Below are positions 53,951-63,788 of a stretch of DNA of 64,000 nt, piece after piece. How positions within the stretch are numbered: the first letter of the stretch is position 1; every line of letters begins with the position of its first letter. Under the pieces are notes generated by a model that saw nothing but the letters and a program-made list of their open reading frames with translations, ran no database searches and was not told where the DNA came from. This stretch comes from Hyphomicrobium sp. (GTDB lineage: Bacteria; Pseudomonadota; Alphaproteobacteria; Rhizobiales; Hyphomicrobiaceae): NCBI RefSeq assembly GCF_019753045.1, contig NZ_JAIELN010000016.1:1-64000 (forward strand), in the 5' to 3' direction. The position numbers and the translations under genes were made by a program.

Positions 53951-55756
53951 TTAGCGTTCCTGCAGCGAAGCGGATTGAATTTCGCGGAGCGGAGACAATA
54001 CGTAGTCGATAGCGCGGCGCTGTCCCGTCTTGACCTCGGCACTCACCGACATCCCAGGACGCAGCCGAATTTTGTCACCATCGACATCGATTGTTTCTCG
54101 CGAGATGGTTATTCTGGCCGGGAACGCGAGCGTCTCCGCTGTGGCAGCATTGGCTGAAGTGGGCGCCCCTTGCGGTCTCGTCAGGCTTGCGGCGTCGCTT
54201 AGATTTGCAGCCGTCTTCTGGTCGACGCCATCGTGCGAGATGGTCGTCACGGTACCGTCGAGCGTCCCATATCGCGTGAATGGAAACGCATCGACCTTGA
54301 TCGTCACGGGTTGCCCAACTTTCACGAAGCCGATGTCGCGATTGAGGATCATGGCTTCAATTTCGATTGGCGCATCATCCGGCACAATCGTCATCAGCGA
54401 TTGCCCGCTCGCTACGACTTGACCGACTGTCGTCACCGAAAGTTGCTGAACCATTCCGTCGATGGGCGCCGTTAACCTGGTCTGCGTCTCCTTCTCTGTC
54501 GCTTTGATGAGATCCTGCACCAGCCCGTCGCGTTTGCGCTGAGCCTCAGCGAGCTTGGCCGTTTGCTCGGCAATGAATTGTGCCATAGCTTCGTCAATTT
54601 TGGCCTTGGCGGAATTCTTAGCTGCCTGGACCTCAATAAGCTCACCCTGATCGCTCGCGAGATTCGTCTTTTCTCGCTCATATTCCTGCATGGCATCGAG
54701 GACCCTTGCCCGATATCCACCGCTCTGCGTGTCGATCTCATTTCTTACATCCACGCGTTCCTTCAATACGGCGAGCAAACCGTTCCTCGCCGCAACCGTC
54801 ATCGTCGTATGATCGTAGCGCGCGACCGCCTCTCTCAACTGTGCTTCAAGGCTGTCGCGCGTTGAAACCAAGTGAGCAACATCCGCTGCGAGAACGTGCT
54901 CTTCCCGATCGCGCAGGACATCGCCGAGGCTCTCGTCGAAAGGAATAGGCCGCAGCGCAAGGGTGTCGCTGCGAGCGATTGCAACGGCGACCTCGCGCCG
55001 CGCGATTTCTGCTCGCGTGGCCTGCAGTTCCAACGCTTGCGCTGTCTTATCGGCCGCCGTTTCCGTCGGATCGAGTTCGATGAGAAGATCGCCTGCTTTG
55101 ACATGGCTGCCGTTCTCAACGTGCATCGCGATGACTTTACCCGGCAGCAATGGCTGAACGATTTTTGAGCCGCCTCTGGGCTGAATCTTTCCGCTCGCCG
55201 TCGCATAAATATCGAGATGGCCGAAATACGACCACGCCAGCACGGACGATAAGCCGAGACAAATGAACCAAAGCAAAGCGACGACGATCGGCGACGGCGG
55301 AGTTTCAACAAGTTCGAGCGCCGCCGGTAGAAACTCCCGATGCGCCGCCTCCATTCGTCGGCGTGCGTCCGCGGATGCGACAACGGCGCGGCCTTTGAGA
55401 ACCGGCCCTAAACCGCTTTTAGTGAAGAACCGCGCAATCGCGTTGGCGCGGCTGCGGAACGGATCGCGCGACCTCAAGAAAAATATCGCAAAGAAAAGAG
55501 CCAGCGTCACCGGAACCGAAACGAGCAGCTCCACAAATGCCAACACCAATGGCTCCCCATTGAACGCGTCACCGGCGTTACGGGACGATGCCATGATGGC
55601 GGACGGAACGTCCATCCACCAGCCCACGACGGATGGGGATGACAGGAGCCCGCCCCAAGCGCCACCTGCAAAATGCAAGAAGAGTTGATGGATGATACCG
55701 AGAGTGGCGGCGAACAACGACAGGCACCCGATCCAACGGACAGCGCGCGCTTTCAA
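53951..55756 (-). CDS. HlyD-family type I secretion adaptor with extra membrane helices
   Basis: The protein has 601 residues, against 430-480 for usual HlyD proteins. A 150-residue N-terminal extension has two additional hydrophobic helices (10-30 and 69-94) before the normal anchor (156-178). The typical adaptor follows: GKIQPRGGSKIVQPLLPGKV lipoyl half, a long coiled coil (about 250-420), the RLTAPIDGMVQQLSV half and a beta-barrel end. The start is TTG 55756 directly after the ATPase stop, with GGAGG five bases upstream, so the extension is likely real. It joins the ATPase to an outer-membrane TolC channel encoded elsewhere. Confidence 0.87.
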   Translation of the reverse strand: MKARAVRWIGCLSLFAATLGIIHQLFLHFAGGAWGGLLSSPSVVGWWMDVPSAIMASSRNAGDAFNGEPLVLAFVELLVSVPVTLALFFAIFFLRSRDPFRSRANAIARFFTKSGLGPVLKGRAVVASADARRRMEAAHREFLPAALELVETPPSPIVVALLWFICLGLSSVLAWSYFGHLDIYATASGKIQPRGGSKIVQPLLPGKVIAMHVENGSHVKAGDLLIELDPTETAADKTAQALELQATRAEIARREVAVAIARSDTLALRPIPFDESLGDVLRDREEHVLAADVAHLVSTRDSLEAQLREAVARYDHTTMTVAARNGLLAVLKERVDVRNEIDTQSGGYRARVLDAMQEYEREKTNLASDQGELIEVQAAKNSAKAKIDEAMAQFIAEQTAKLAEAQRKRDGLVQDLIKATEKETQTRLTAPIDGMVQQLSVTTVGQVVASGQSLMTIVPDDAPIEIEAMILNRDIGFVKVGQPVTIKVDAFPFTRYGTLDGTVTTISHDGVDQKTAANLSDAASLTRPQGAPTSANAATAETLAFPARITISRETIDVDGDKIRLRPGMSVSAEVKTGQRRAIDYVLSPLREIQSASLQER

Positions 55757-58045
55757 TTAAGCCTCCATCGTAGAAAATTGAAGTTTATGAAGGGTCGCGT
55801 ACGCGCCGCCGACACACTTGCGAAGTTCGATGGGCGCGCCGTCCTCGACTATGCAGCCGTCTTTGACAACGATAATTCGTTCGCAGCACTGCACCGCTGC
55901 CAGGCGATGTGCAATGATAATGACGGTGCGCCCCTTCGTCATTTCGCGCATATTGGCGCGAATGATCTGCTCACTTTCGTAGTCGAGCGCGCTCGTCGCT
56001 TCATCGAGGATAAGGATGCGTGGCTGAGTGACCAAGGCTCGCGCGATGGCGATGCGCTGTCGCTGTCCCCCGGACAGGTTGGCGCCGCGTTCCTCGATCA
56101 ATGTGTCGTAGCCAAGTGGCAGCTTCGAAATGAATTCATCGGCGCCCGCAAGCTTCGCGGCGGACATGATCGCACTGCGCGGCAACGCCGGATTGGCAAG
56201 CGCGATGTTGTCGTGGATCGAACGGTTGAACAAAAGGTTCTCTTGCAGGACAACGCCAATTTGGCGCCGCAGCCAGCTCGTATCGACGTGTCCGATATCG
56301 ATGCCGTCCAAGAAGATCTGTCCGCGCTCGGGACGATATAACCTCTGGACCAGCTTCGTCAGCGTCGACTTTCCGGACCCGGAAGGCCCCACGATGCCGA
56401 TGACTTGCCCCTCCGGAATTTCAATATTGATATCCCTCAGCACATCGCTGCTGTCGGGCGAATACCGGAAACTGACGTCGCTGAACTTAATGGCGCCCCG
56501 CAAAGGCCCGAGGCTCATGCACGCTTGAGGTTTGTTCTCGACCGGGCTTCTCAAAATATCCCCGAGCCGGTCGACCGAAATATGGACCTGCTGGAAGTCT
56601 TGCCAAAGTTGCGACAGCCGAAGTATCGGCGCAATGGCCTGATTCATGATCATCGTGAAGGCAACCAACGCGCCGATGCTCATCTCGCCGTTCATTACTG
56701 CGCGCGCGCCAAATAGGATGACAAAGGCGGTTGTCGCCTTTCCCACGTACTGGATCGCGTTCTGCCCGAGGTTGCTTAAAGTGACAGCCTTGAATGATGT
56801 GCGCACATACGAAGCAAGCTTCTCTTCCCACTCATTGCCCAAGGTAGGCTCGATCGACGCGGCCTTGAGCGTCTGCATGCCGACGATGGACTCGACCAGA
56901 AACTGCTGGCTGGCCGCGCCACAGTTGAAGCGCTCGTCAATCCGCTGACGCAATATGGGCCTGACCAGGACGGCAATCGTCACGTAGAAAGGGATCGAAG
57001 CCAGTACGATTGTTGCGAGCAGCGCCGAATAGCAAAACAGGACCGAAATGAAAATGACCGCAAAAAGCGAGTCAATGATCGACGACAACCCTTGGCCCGT
57101 GAGGAACGACCGAATCGTCTCGAGTTCCCGAATGCGAGCAACAGTCTGCCCTGTCGGGCGCGTTTCGAAATATGAGAGCGGCAGGCGCAGCAGATGATCG
57201 AATAACCGCGCTCCAAGCTCGACGTCGATCCGGCTTGTCGTGTGGTTGAGAGCATAGGAACGCAAATATTGGAGCGTGACGTCGAACGCACCCAGCAAAA
57301 CCAGGCCGCCAACAATGACCAACAGAGTCGACTCGCCTTTGTAAGGGAGAACCTTGTCGATGATCACCTGAAAGAACAGAGGAGTGATCAATGCAAAAAG
57401 CTGAATGAATAAGGAAGCCGCCAGCACATGAGAGAGCGGACGGCGATACCGCCAAATAGAAGCGAGAAACCAGCGATAATTGAACGCGACCGGGCTCATA
57501 CCAGCACCAGCCAGTCGACGCCGCAGAAGGATGACTTCGCCCGCCCAGCATTCGGCCAGCGCGGCCGAGTCTGCGACCTTCACCGCACGCGTCATTGGGG
57601 ATACGAGCCGGAACCGGCCGTCGGCAAGCCGATTGGAAAGGACGATATGCTGGCCGTCATTCAGCCGCAAAACCGCCGGCAGCGGCACAGCATTCAGGCG
57701 GTCGATATTCTGATGCTTCAAAACTTTCGACTTCAAACCTATTTTTTGAGCGCCGCGAACAATATCCTCGCTACTGCAATGCTTCCCGTAAATGCCAAGC
57801 GAATGAGCTATTTGCTCGGGCTGAGCTGAAATTCTGTAATGCGCCGCTATCGCAGCCAGCGCCCAAAAGCCGCTCGCCGATGAGGTCGGCGTCATTGAAT
57901 TTGCGGCATTGGCTCCTGCTTCATCGCGGTTGAGGTAGGCAACATTGTCGAGAGTCTTCGTATGGGCGCTCGTCTTCGGTGCAGCGTCCTTCCCCGTATC
58001 GACTTCCCCTGAGAGGCCAACAGCCCCCGCCGAAACACTCACCAT
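55757..58045 (-). CDS. Type I secretion ABC permease/ATPase, HlyB-like
   Basis: The protein has 762 residues. Residues 55-185 are a C39-like domain matching HlyB (SGFWALAAIAAHYRISA), with no catalytic cysteine, so it binds cargo rather than cutting a leader. Six membrane helices follow (about 205-480). The ATPase domain has GPSGSGKST, LSGGQRQRIAIARA, ILILDEATSALD and the switch His in IIAHRL. It exports unfolded protein in one step together with the HlyD protein and TolC. ATG 58045 has a GGGGG ribosome site. It is the first gene of the operon and is followed by the adaptor with no gap. Confidence 0.93.
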   Translation of the reverse strand: MVSVSAGAVGLSGEVDTGKDAAPKTSAHTKTLDNVAYLNRDEAGANAANSMTPTSSASGFWALAAIAAHYRISAQPEQIAHSLGIYGKHCSSEDIVRGAQKIGLKSKVLKHQNIDRLNAVPLPAVLRLNDGQHIVLSNRLADGRFRLVSPMTRAVKVADSAALAECWAGEVILLRRRLAGAGMSPVAFNYRWFLASIWRYRRPLSHVLAASLFIQLFALITPLFFQVIIDKVLPYKGESTLLVIVGGLVLLGAFDVTLQYLRSYALNHTTSRIDVELGARLFDHLLRLPLSYFETRPTGQTVARIRELETIRSFLTGQGLSSIIDSLFAVIFISVLFCYSALLATIVLASIPFYVTIAVLVRPILRQRIDERFNCGAASQQFLVESIVGMQTLKAASIEPTLGNEWEEKLASYVRTSFKAVTLSNLGQNAIQYVGKATTAFVILFGARAVMNGEMSIGALVAFTMIMNQAIAPILRLSQLWQDFQQVHISVDRLGDILRSPVENKPQACMSLGPLRGAIKFSDVSFRYSPDSSDVLRDINIEIPEGQVIGIVGPSGSGKSTLTKLVQRLYRPERGQIFLDGIDIGHVDTSWLRRQIGVVLQENLLFNRSIHDNIALANPALPRSAIMSAAKLAGADEFISKLPLGYDTLIEERGANLSGGQRQRIAIARALVTQPRILILDEATSALDYESEQIIRANMREMTKGRTVIIIAHRLAAVQCCERIIVVKDGCIVEDGAPIELRKCVGGAYATLHKLQFSTMEA

Positions 58046-58518
58046 GGAATGCCCCCTTGAATTGGAGAAAAAATCAGTTTTTTTCCAGCGTGGGCCTCAA
58101 AGGCGGATGCCCCGGACGCCTCTAGATTTTCTAATGAATGCAACAAAAATCATACGTTCGCGTCGAACATTGCCGCCGCGCAGAAGTAATGATGGACAGA
58201 TCTACGAATTCGAGAACAGCAGCTTGGCGGGCTGCGAAATCAAGAAATCAACTGGCAATTATCTCTGCGAGAATATGAGAACTAAAATCTGCGCTGCTGT
58301 GAATTCAAACAACCGCGAAAGGCGGCTTACACTCATCGATAATTTTTCGACACATTAAATTGCGACGATTGTTTTTATCCGGCGGGGGTGAAAGAAGGAT
58401 TAATGTTGATTCAATATTCCAACATTCTTCGGGGAGCCGCATTCGGCCGCACGGACAAAAATCCAGTTAGCGTATTTGAGAATTCGGCGAATGCAGCGGC
58501 CACCGGCCGACGCCATTT
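58046..58518. other. Intergenic region upstream of the type I secretion operon
   Basis: About 470 bases, richer in A/T than the surroundings. It must hold the promoter of the secretion operon, read leftward. A short A/T hairpin (GAAAAAA-TCAG-TTTTTTC) lies at about 58064-58082, inside the presumed leader. No gene is supported on either strand. Confidence 0.4.
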
Positions 58519-59412
58519 TTATTCGGCGCGGAATCCGCTGACATAATCGCCGAAGAAGGCCAGTTCACTATAGGCCAAGTCGCCAAGTCGGGGGGCCCTC
58601 TGCCCTTTGAAGAATTTCGGCTTATTATCCATGAAATGCCCGACCAATCCCTTGATGGGGCCATTGCAATCAATCGCCAGAAGCGGGATTCCGCGCGTAA
58701 GAAGATGCCGGCCGATAGGCCCCGCGTATTTGATGATGTCGGATGGTTGTCGGCAGTAGATCAACTGCGCATAGGAAACATATTGCCTGCGCCTCAGGAA
58801 TACGAACGGAAGTGCCTTATCGGGCGTCTCGCACACCAGACTGATGCAGCCGTAATTTCTGTGATCGGCCAACAACGCAGCATCTGAGGGCGAAAGCTTT
58901 GAACCCTCTGAGTTGTAAGCGGCATAATCCCAGATCCGCGCTGGCCCGCGAGTAGGACTGGCAGCTGCTACTGTCAAAAAATGTCCTCTGCAATAAGGCG
59001 CGAACCCAAGATGATCGAGGACCGGACGCGTGCCGGCGCCAGGTGTTGGATTGAAATAAATGACGTCGTTGAATTTGGCTGCTTGCCGCGCCAAGCGGAA
59101 GCCTTGGCCACGAAACTCCGACTCGACATACCAACTGGACGTACTGCAACGAATCTCAACCCGCCGCTCGACGGGAACCGCGGTGAAAATTGTGAAGATG
59201 CTGCCGACGACACGGCCTTTGCTTTCCAACATCCATCCAAATCTTGGAAAGCCGCCGGGCCAGGGCCGATCGGCCAAACGCCGACAGAAACCTTTCCAAA
59301 CTGCACGATCGTAACTTGGGAAACCTCTCGCAAGAAGATCTGCAACCCCGTCGAGATCTGCTTCTTCGATTTCCCGGCAAATGGCTCTGGTCAATGGCGC
59401 ATTGCCGTTCAT
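58519..59412 (-). CDS. GNAT-like acyltransferase
   Basis: The protein has 297 residues, longer than simple GNAT enzymes. The N-terminal half shows the fold: EIEEADLDGVADLLARGF, RVVGSIFTIFTAVP, and SSWYVESEFRGQGFRLARQAAK, in which the acetyl-CoA loop RxxGx(G/A) reads EFRGQGF. The C-terminal half (about 170-297) may be a second, degenerate domain. Probable substrate is an amino or hydroxy group of a sugar, judged from the polysaccharide neighbours. ATG 59412 has AGGGGA upstream. It follows the methyltransferase gene by 40 bases. Confidence 0.72.
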   Translation of the reverse strand: MNGNAPLTRAICREIEEADLDGVADLLARGFPSYDRAVWKGFCRRLADRPWPGGFPRFGWMLESKGRVVGSIFTIFTAVPVERRVEIRCSTSSWYVESEFRGQGFRLARQAAKFNDVIYFNPTPGAGTRPVLDHLGFAPYCRGHFLTVAAASPTRGPARIWDYAAYNSEGSKLSPSDAALLADHRNYGCISLVCETPDKALPFVFLRRRQYVSYAQLIYCRQPSDIIKYAGPIGRHLLTRGIPLLAIDCNGPIKGLVGHFMDNKPKFFKGQRAPRLGDLAYSELAFFGDYVSGFRAE

Positions 59413-59452
59413 GGAAGGTCCCCTGTTTCAAATTAAAAAACAAAATTGCAAG

Positions 59453-60223
59453 TTACAACGGCTTTCGAAATGCGAACTGCCAAGCCCACGGAAGTATCCC
59501 AAGGCGCGAATGAATGGCCGCGAGCCAGTGCACCGATTTTGGTATCGCGCGTACCGAGTAGTTGAAATTTCGGACAGCAATAACCTCAAAACCGCAAGCC
59601 TGCGCTCTACGTTTGAGATCGTTCATCGAGACGCTGAAAAAATGCGCCTTGTCGAAATCCCACCCGGTGGGCGTCAGCCGCCAATACACGCGCTGAAACG
59701 GTCGAGGCAACACACCTAGGAACGGCAGGCGACTGTGCGACTCGATAGGAAAGTACGGGTTGGGCAATTGTCCGACTAGAATGCCCCCTGGCGTCAAACA
59801 GCGGTAGATCTCCGCTAAAGTCGCGGCGCGCAGTGCAGGCGGCACATGTTCGTATACATTCGCGAAGGTGACGCAGTCGAAGTGGTCATTGGGAAAAGCC
59901 AGCTGGTGGCCAAATCCGGGATAGAGACGCGCGCCATTGCGTGAAATTTTGCTTTCAGGAATATCCGGATCGATGCCTGACCAGCTGAGATTCAAGCCTT
60001 CGCCATATCGATCTGTCAGCTCGCCCGACATACAGCCGACATCCAGGGCATTGTCGGTCCTGGCGAGGCGGTACCTCCGAATGAGCTGGTTCAACGAAGC
60101 TGACAGCTCGTCGTTGCGAGCTTCCCATTCATCTCTGGACTGTAGAAGACCTGTGCCTCTTAAGGCATCGATCTCTTGGCGCGTGCCACGTGGATTGGCG
60201 TTTGCAGTATGTTCCATCGTCAT
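59453..60223 (-). CDS. Class I SAM-dependent methyltransferase
   Basis: The protein has 256 residues. The SAM-binding motif I is ALDVGCMSGELTDRYG at about residue 60. It is followed by SGIDPDIPES, the acidic region FDCVTFANVYEHVPPALRAATLAEIYRCLTPGGILV, and a C-terminal aromatic region. This is the Methyltransf_11/UbiE-like shape used by many sugar and lipid methyltransferases. The surrounding genes suggest a polysaccharide or lipid-linked sugar as acceptor. The start is ATG 60223 or the ATG two codons later; no strong ribosome site. Confidence 0.85.
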   Translation of the reverse strand: MTMEHTANANPRGTRQEIDALRGTGLLQSRDEWEARNDELSASLNQLIRRYRLARTDNALDVGCMSGELTDRYGEGLNLSWSGIDPDIPESKISRNGARLYPGFGHQLAFPNDHFDCVTFANVYEHVPPALRAATLAEIYRCLTPGGILVGQLPNPYFPIESHSRLPFLGVLPRPFQRVYWRLTPTGWDFDKAHFFSVSMNDLKRRAQACGFEVIAVRNFNYSVRAIPKSVHWLAAIHSRLGILPWAWQFAFRKPL

Positions 60224-60287
60224 AAGATACTCGCAGTATTACTGTTCAGAATGATTCAAAAAATTCGCCGCGACAAACGTCGTTAGT

Positions 60288-61502
60288 CTATTTGGTTGAT
60301 GGATATTGAATTGAAAAAGAAAGAGTGGGCTTTGAAATTTGCCGCACGGCTGCTGACTGCATAAGGCGCCACAGCGGACTATCATCGTTGTGAATATCGA
60401 AGCCGTCGACAGAATCATCCGGATACTTCCCGCTGTCCTGCCGCGAAACAAGACGCCAGACCATCCAGCCGGAGCAGTCTTGGTTCTGATAGATGGTATT
60501 CAGCCAGTTTTGGTAGACCTCGATCTGGTTTTCGTGAACCCTGGACCAACCGAACTCCTCAAGCAGCACAGGCTTGTTATACGTCGCGCCCACAGCGCAG
60601 AACGCGTTGATGCGCTCGTTCATTTCAGCCGGAGTAATAGCGTTGAAACGCGGGTAGCCATGCCAAGTACCAAAATCAATGCCATCGGTTTGGAGATCAA
60701 AGAAATCGCCGTTTGAATTGCCGTGACCGCTCGCGAGCAAGTGATTGCTATCCTGCGATTTCACGAATTGAGCCATCTCCGCGAGCCACGATCGCAGAAG
60801 TGGAACCGGATGGATGTCCGGTTCGTTCATCAGTTCCCACGCAAAGATGGTCGGATCGTCGGCATAGCGTTTGCCATTGATACTATTGACCCGCGTGATG
60901 ACTGCCTGCACCCAGTTCTTGTAGTCGGCAGTTGTGCGCGGGTCCTTCGCAAAAAACGTGTAGGTGTCGTCACTGCCGTACCAAGCGCGCATCTGTTGGG
61001 CGCCGCCCGTGTATGACCAGAAATCGAGAAATGCCAAAATAACCTTTAGGTTGCGCTTGCGAGCTTCCTCGAGAAGAAAGTCGATGCGGCGCATGCCGTC
61101 CACGCCGTCGTTGATCGCCATCCGGGATTGTGTTGCGTCCCAATAGAGCATGTAGACGCCGTGCACGCCGAGATTGCTCGTCTCAGCCGTGCTTTTCCAA
61201 TCCCAAATGGCAGGCACATTATTGTCGAGCGATCCTATGACCGGCTGAATGAATGTCCGTATGACATTGGCGTGCATCGCAACGGCGTCATCAAGAACGT
61301 CGGTTACCTCCTGCAGCGATCCGTAGGGAAGATAGTGATTGTTGACGCCGGCGACGTAGAAAGGAATCCCATCGACAGCAAAATGAGTTCCACTCCGAGT
61401 TACAAACGGCGATCGATCCACACCGTAAGAAAGGTGAGCCGGCATCAGCAAAAGCGATAAAATGACCAGCGACACCAGAACAAAAATTGAGCGCCTTTGC
61501 AT
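60288..61502 (-). CDS. Secreted glycoside hydrolase family 5 (mannanase-like)
   Basis: The protein has 404 residues with a signal peptide of about 28 residues. The catalytic domain runs nearly full length: FYVAGVNNHYLPYGS, VIRTFIQPV, the acid/base Glu227 in MNEPDI and the nucleophile Glu316 in LLEEFGW. The pattern FxxxGxNxxYL with an early VIRT fits the GH5_7 endo-mannanase group more than cellulases. GAGGAG lies six bases before ATG 61502. It probably acts on a mannan-containing product of the neighbouring genes or on environmental mannan. This is the second GH5 gene in the window and is not a close paralogue of the first. Confidence 0.87.
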   Translation of the reverse strand: MQRRSIFVLVSLVILSLLLMPAHLSYGVDRSPFVTRSGTHFAVDGIPFYVAGVNNHYLPYGSLQEVTDVLDDAVAMHANVIRTFIQPVIGSLDNNVPAIWDWKSTAETSNLGVHGVYMLYWDATQSRMAINDGVDGMRRIDFLLEEARKRNLKVILAFLDFWSYTGGAQQMRAWYGSDDTYTFFAKDPRTTADYKNWVQAVITRVNSINGKRYADDPTIFAWELMNEPDIHPVPLLRSWLAEMAQFVKSQDSNHLLASGHGNSNGDFFDLQTDGIDFGTWHGYPRFNAITPAEMNERINAFCAVGATYNKPVLLEEFGWSRVHENQIEVYQNWLNTIYQNQDCSGWMVWRLVSRQDSGKYPDDSVDGFDIHNDDSPLWRLMQSAAVRQISKPTLSFSIQYPSTK

Positions 61503-61512
61503 GCCCCACTCC

Positions 61513-62817
61513 TCAACTCTGCGCCACTGGCGGGCCGAACCGTAGGGTCCAGCCTGCAGCGTTGATGATCGCGGGAAGTTGCATGAGTGACTGCAGCGTT
61601 ACGGCCACCAACCAAAGAGCCGTGAGACCGAACAGGCCGCCGCTCAGGCCGCCAACAACGACGGCAACGATTTCGATGAGAGCCCCGGCGAACATCATGA
61701 GCGCGGCGGTTGTCATTCGACGCTGCAAACGCATGACCGCGATATAGTGATACTTGATCATGATCGGCAGCAAGCTGAAGCCCAGCCAATCCAAGCCAGC
61801 GCCAGCAATTTCAGGATACCGCGGATTGAAAAAACCTAGAATTGGCTTCAGGAACAAATAACAGGCCAGGCCGCCAAAGATGCCAAAAGCCGCCGACAAT
61901 CCCAATGAAAACCGCAAACGCTGTGCTGCTGTATCGGGATCGGAGGAAGAGGTTGCGAAGAGCGCGGTGCCAACCGCCGCGGGCACGAGCATCGCAGCCT
62001 GCAGCAACATCCATGCCGCATAAAAGACCGCGTTGACTGTCGGCGATAAAACCACTGTCACAAGAAACGGCAATGCGATCGATGGTCCGAGTGCGCCAAG
62101 ATTTAGAATGTGATGGCCGAGGATGTCTGCGGCATAGGTTCTAAGCCCGGCAAAGTCTGGCCAGGCGAGCAGTTCTCTATGATAGACGGCATAAACAAGG
62201 GTGCAGCCAAGCGAGGCGACCAGCGCCGCAATCCAGACAGATACAATTGCTGATGCTTGAGGTGCCAAGGAATATGAAAGCACGAAAAACAGCAGCAGCA
62301 AGCGCAACAACGAAAAGACGATTTCGCGCACCATACGGGCCCAGCTCGCAAGCAACCCGATGGCGCCTCCATCGGCCGTAATTGCGATCGCTGTTGCGAC
62401 CACTCCCGTAAGAAACACGATGCTGTAGCTGCTAAGCACGGATTGAAGTTGCGGAGACAGCCAACTGCTACAACCAATAAAGATGCAACCTACCGCTAGG
62501 CTCGTCAGCGCGCCACACAGTATGGCTGCGGTTATTAATCCGTACACACCTCTCCCGGAGTCCGGCCGCCCCATTAAAAGTGTGCCAAGACTAAATTCGC
62601 CACAGAACGCAATAAGGTTCATCGCCGAAATCGTCGCGGCAGCAAGTCCCTGCCGTTCCGGAGAAAGGATACGCGCCGTCCAGACCCAAAACAGAAAACC
62701 CATCAGGGCGCTCGCCGCAGCCGCAGCCGTCAGAAAGCCGGCATTGGTCAAGAGCGTCTGGTTCACGATCAGATCGCTTTTCAGACGTGGCATCCAGAAG
62801 CGGAGCAGCCTTTTCAT
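61513..62817 (-). CDS. Wzx-type flippase (MOP superfamily), second copy
   Basis: The protein has 434 residues from ATG 62817, which has GGGAG seven bases upstream; the frame extends 19 codons further inside the upstream gene. It has about twelve hydrophobic helices with a basic N-terminus (KRLLRFWMPRLKSD). Residues LSPERQGLAAATISAMNL and a GEFSLGTLLMGR segment fit lipid-linked oligosaccharide flippases. Its start overlaps the stop of the GT2 gene by four bases, and the GH5 gene follows after 10 bases. It differs from the flippase at 12260, so the cell may export two glycans. Confidence 0.82.
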   Translation of the reverse strand: MKRLLRFWMPRLKSDLIVNQTLLTNAGFLTAAAAASALMGFLFWVWTARILSPERQGLAAATISAMNLIAFCGEFSLGTLLMGRPDSGRGVYGLITAAILCGALTSLAVGCIFIGCSSWLSPQLQSVLSSYSIVFLTGVVATAIAITADGGAIGLLASWARMVREIVFSLLRLLLLFFVLSYSLAPQASAIVSVWIAALVASLGCTLVYAVYHRELLAWPDFAGLRTYAADILGHHILNLGALGPSIALPFLVTVVLSPTVNAVFYAAWMLLQAAMLVPAAVGTALFATSSSDPDTAAQRLRFSLGLSAAFGIFGGLACYLFLKPILGFFNPRYPEIAGAGLDWLGFSLLPIMIKYHYIAVMRLQRRMTTAALMMFAGALIEIVAVVVGGLSGGLFGLTALWLVAVTLQSLMQLPAIINAAGWTLRFGPPVAQS

Positions 62818-63788
62818 CGCGGCTCTCCCGACCCGTGCAGAACAAGCGGGTGCGCGAAACGACCAGCCTTGCAAAATCCTATGCCGCTCACATAGCCAAC
62901 GAACGTCGCGATGAAGCCGCAGATGATTGCGCTGGCCCGGCCGAGACCTCCTATGTCACCGTGAAAGCATGCAGACATTCCACGTAGAACCCCGCGTGGA
63001 AGCACACTCGCAACATACCGTCGTTCGGTTGAAAGCGCCGCCGACGGCAGTGCGACGTCCGCAAGTGCAGCCTTTGATTTGCCTTCCGCAAAGCACCTGC
63101 GAATGAAATAGCCGAATGTCAGGCGTTCATCGCCGACGAGGTGGAAAGCACAAGGTTTTGCATCGAAGACAAACGCGCTTCCTGGAAATGCTGCCCCTGC
63201 GCGGATGCAGAGCTCCGTTTCTTCACAGCCCATCGGCAGCCGGCCGCTGCTCCTGCCAAGATGATTGTTAAAACCGCCTACGCTACCGAACACATCGCGC
63301 CGGACGCACATGGCGGCACCGATGAGATTCCTTACAGCTCCGGGCCGCATGCCTTCATAGGTGCAGCCCACGACCCAAAGAAACTCCTCGGGGAACCAAA
63401 ATGGTCTGATGCCTTGCCATCGCGGTACGATGCGGCTCGTAACGCCCAAAGTCCTGCCGCTGTCGAAATGCTTCGCAGTTTCGCGAACCCAATCGGGTTC
63501 GAGAGCCGCATCATCGTCGAGGAAAAGCAGGAAGTCGCCCTTCGCAAGAGCGACTCCGGTGTTGCGGGCGCCGGATAACCCCCGATCCTGGCTATTGGGA
63601 ACGACAGTGACACCCTGAAACGATTCTTCGAGGCGCCTTTCCAGTTCGGCGTTGTGATCGACGATGATCAGAATTTCCAGGACGGGACGGCTCTGAGACC
63701 GGACCGACTCGACCGCCCCGAAAATGGCATCCCAACGCTTGAAGGAGTGGACGCAAATGATCACGGAAACGCTATCATACGCTGGCAT
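62814..63788 (-). CDS. Family 2 glycosyltransferase (GT-A)
   Basis: The protein has 324 residues. The GT2 features are clear: SVSVIICVHSFKRWDAIFGAVES, RGLSGARNTGVALAKGDFLLFLDDDA with the metal-binding DDD, a central MCVRRDVFGSVGGFN, and GCEETELCIRAG as the acceptor-side catalytic acid region. A C-terminal hydrophobic region (about 280-305) may anchor it to the membrane. AGGAG lies seven bases before ATG 63788. It is coupled to the flippase downstream by overlap and overlaps the stop of the upstream gene by 14 bases. Confidence 0.9.
   Translation of the reverse strand: MPAYDSVSVIICVHSFKRWDAIFGAVESVRSQSRPVLEILIIVDHNAELERRLEESFQGVTVVPNSQDRGLSGARNTGVALAKGDFLLFLDDDAALEPDWVRETAKHFDSGRTLGVTSRIVPRWQGIRPFWFPEEFLWVVGCTYEGMRPGAVRNLIGAAMCVRRDVFGSVGGFNNHLGRSSGRLPMGCEETELCIRAGAAFPGSAFVFDAKPCAFHLVGDERLTFGYFIRRCFAEGKSKAALADVALPSAALSTERRYVASVLPRGVLRGMSACFHGDIGGLGRASAIICGFIATFVGYVSGIGFCKAGRFAHPLVLHGSGEPR

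Noticed and set aside
55757-58045. C39-like domain of the secretion ATPase as an active double-glycine peptidase
   Set aside because: The catalytic Cys is absent, and the segment aligns with the inactive C39-like domain of HlyB.
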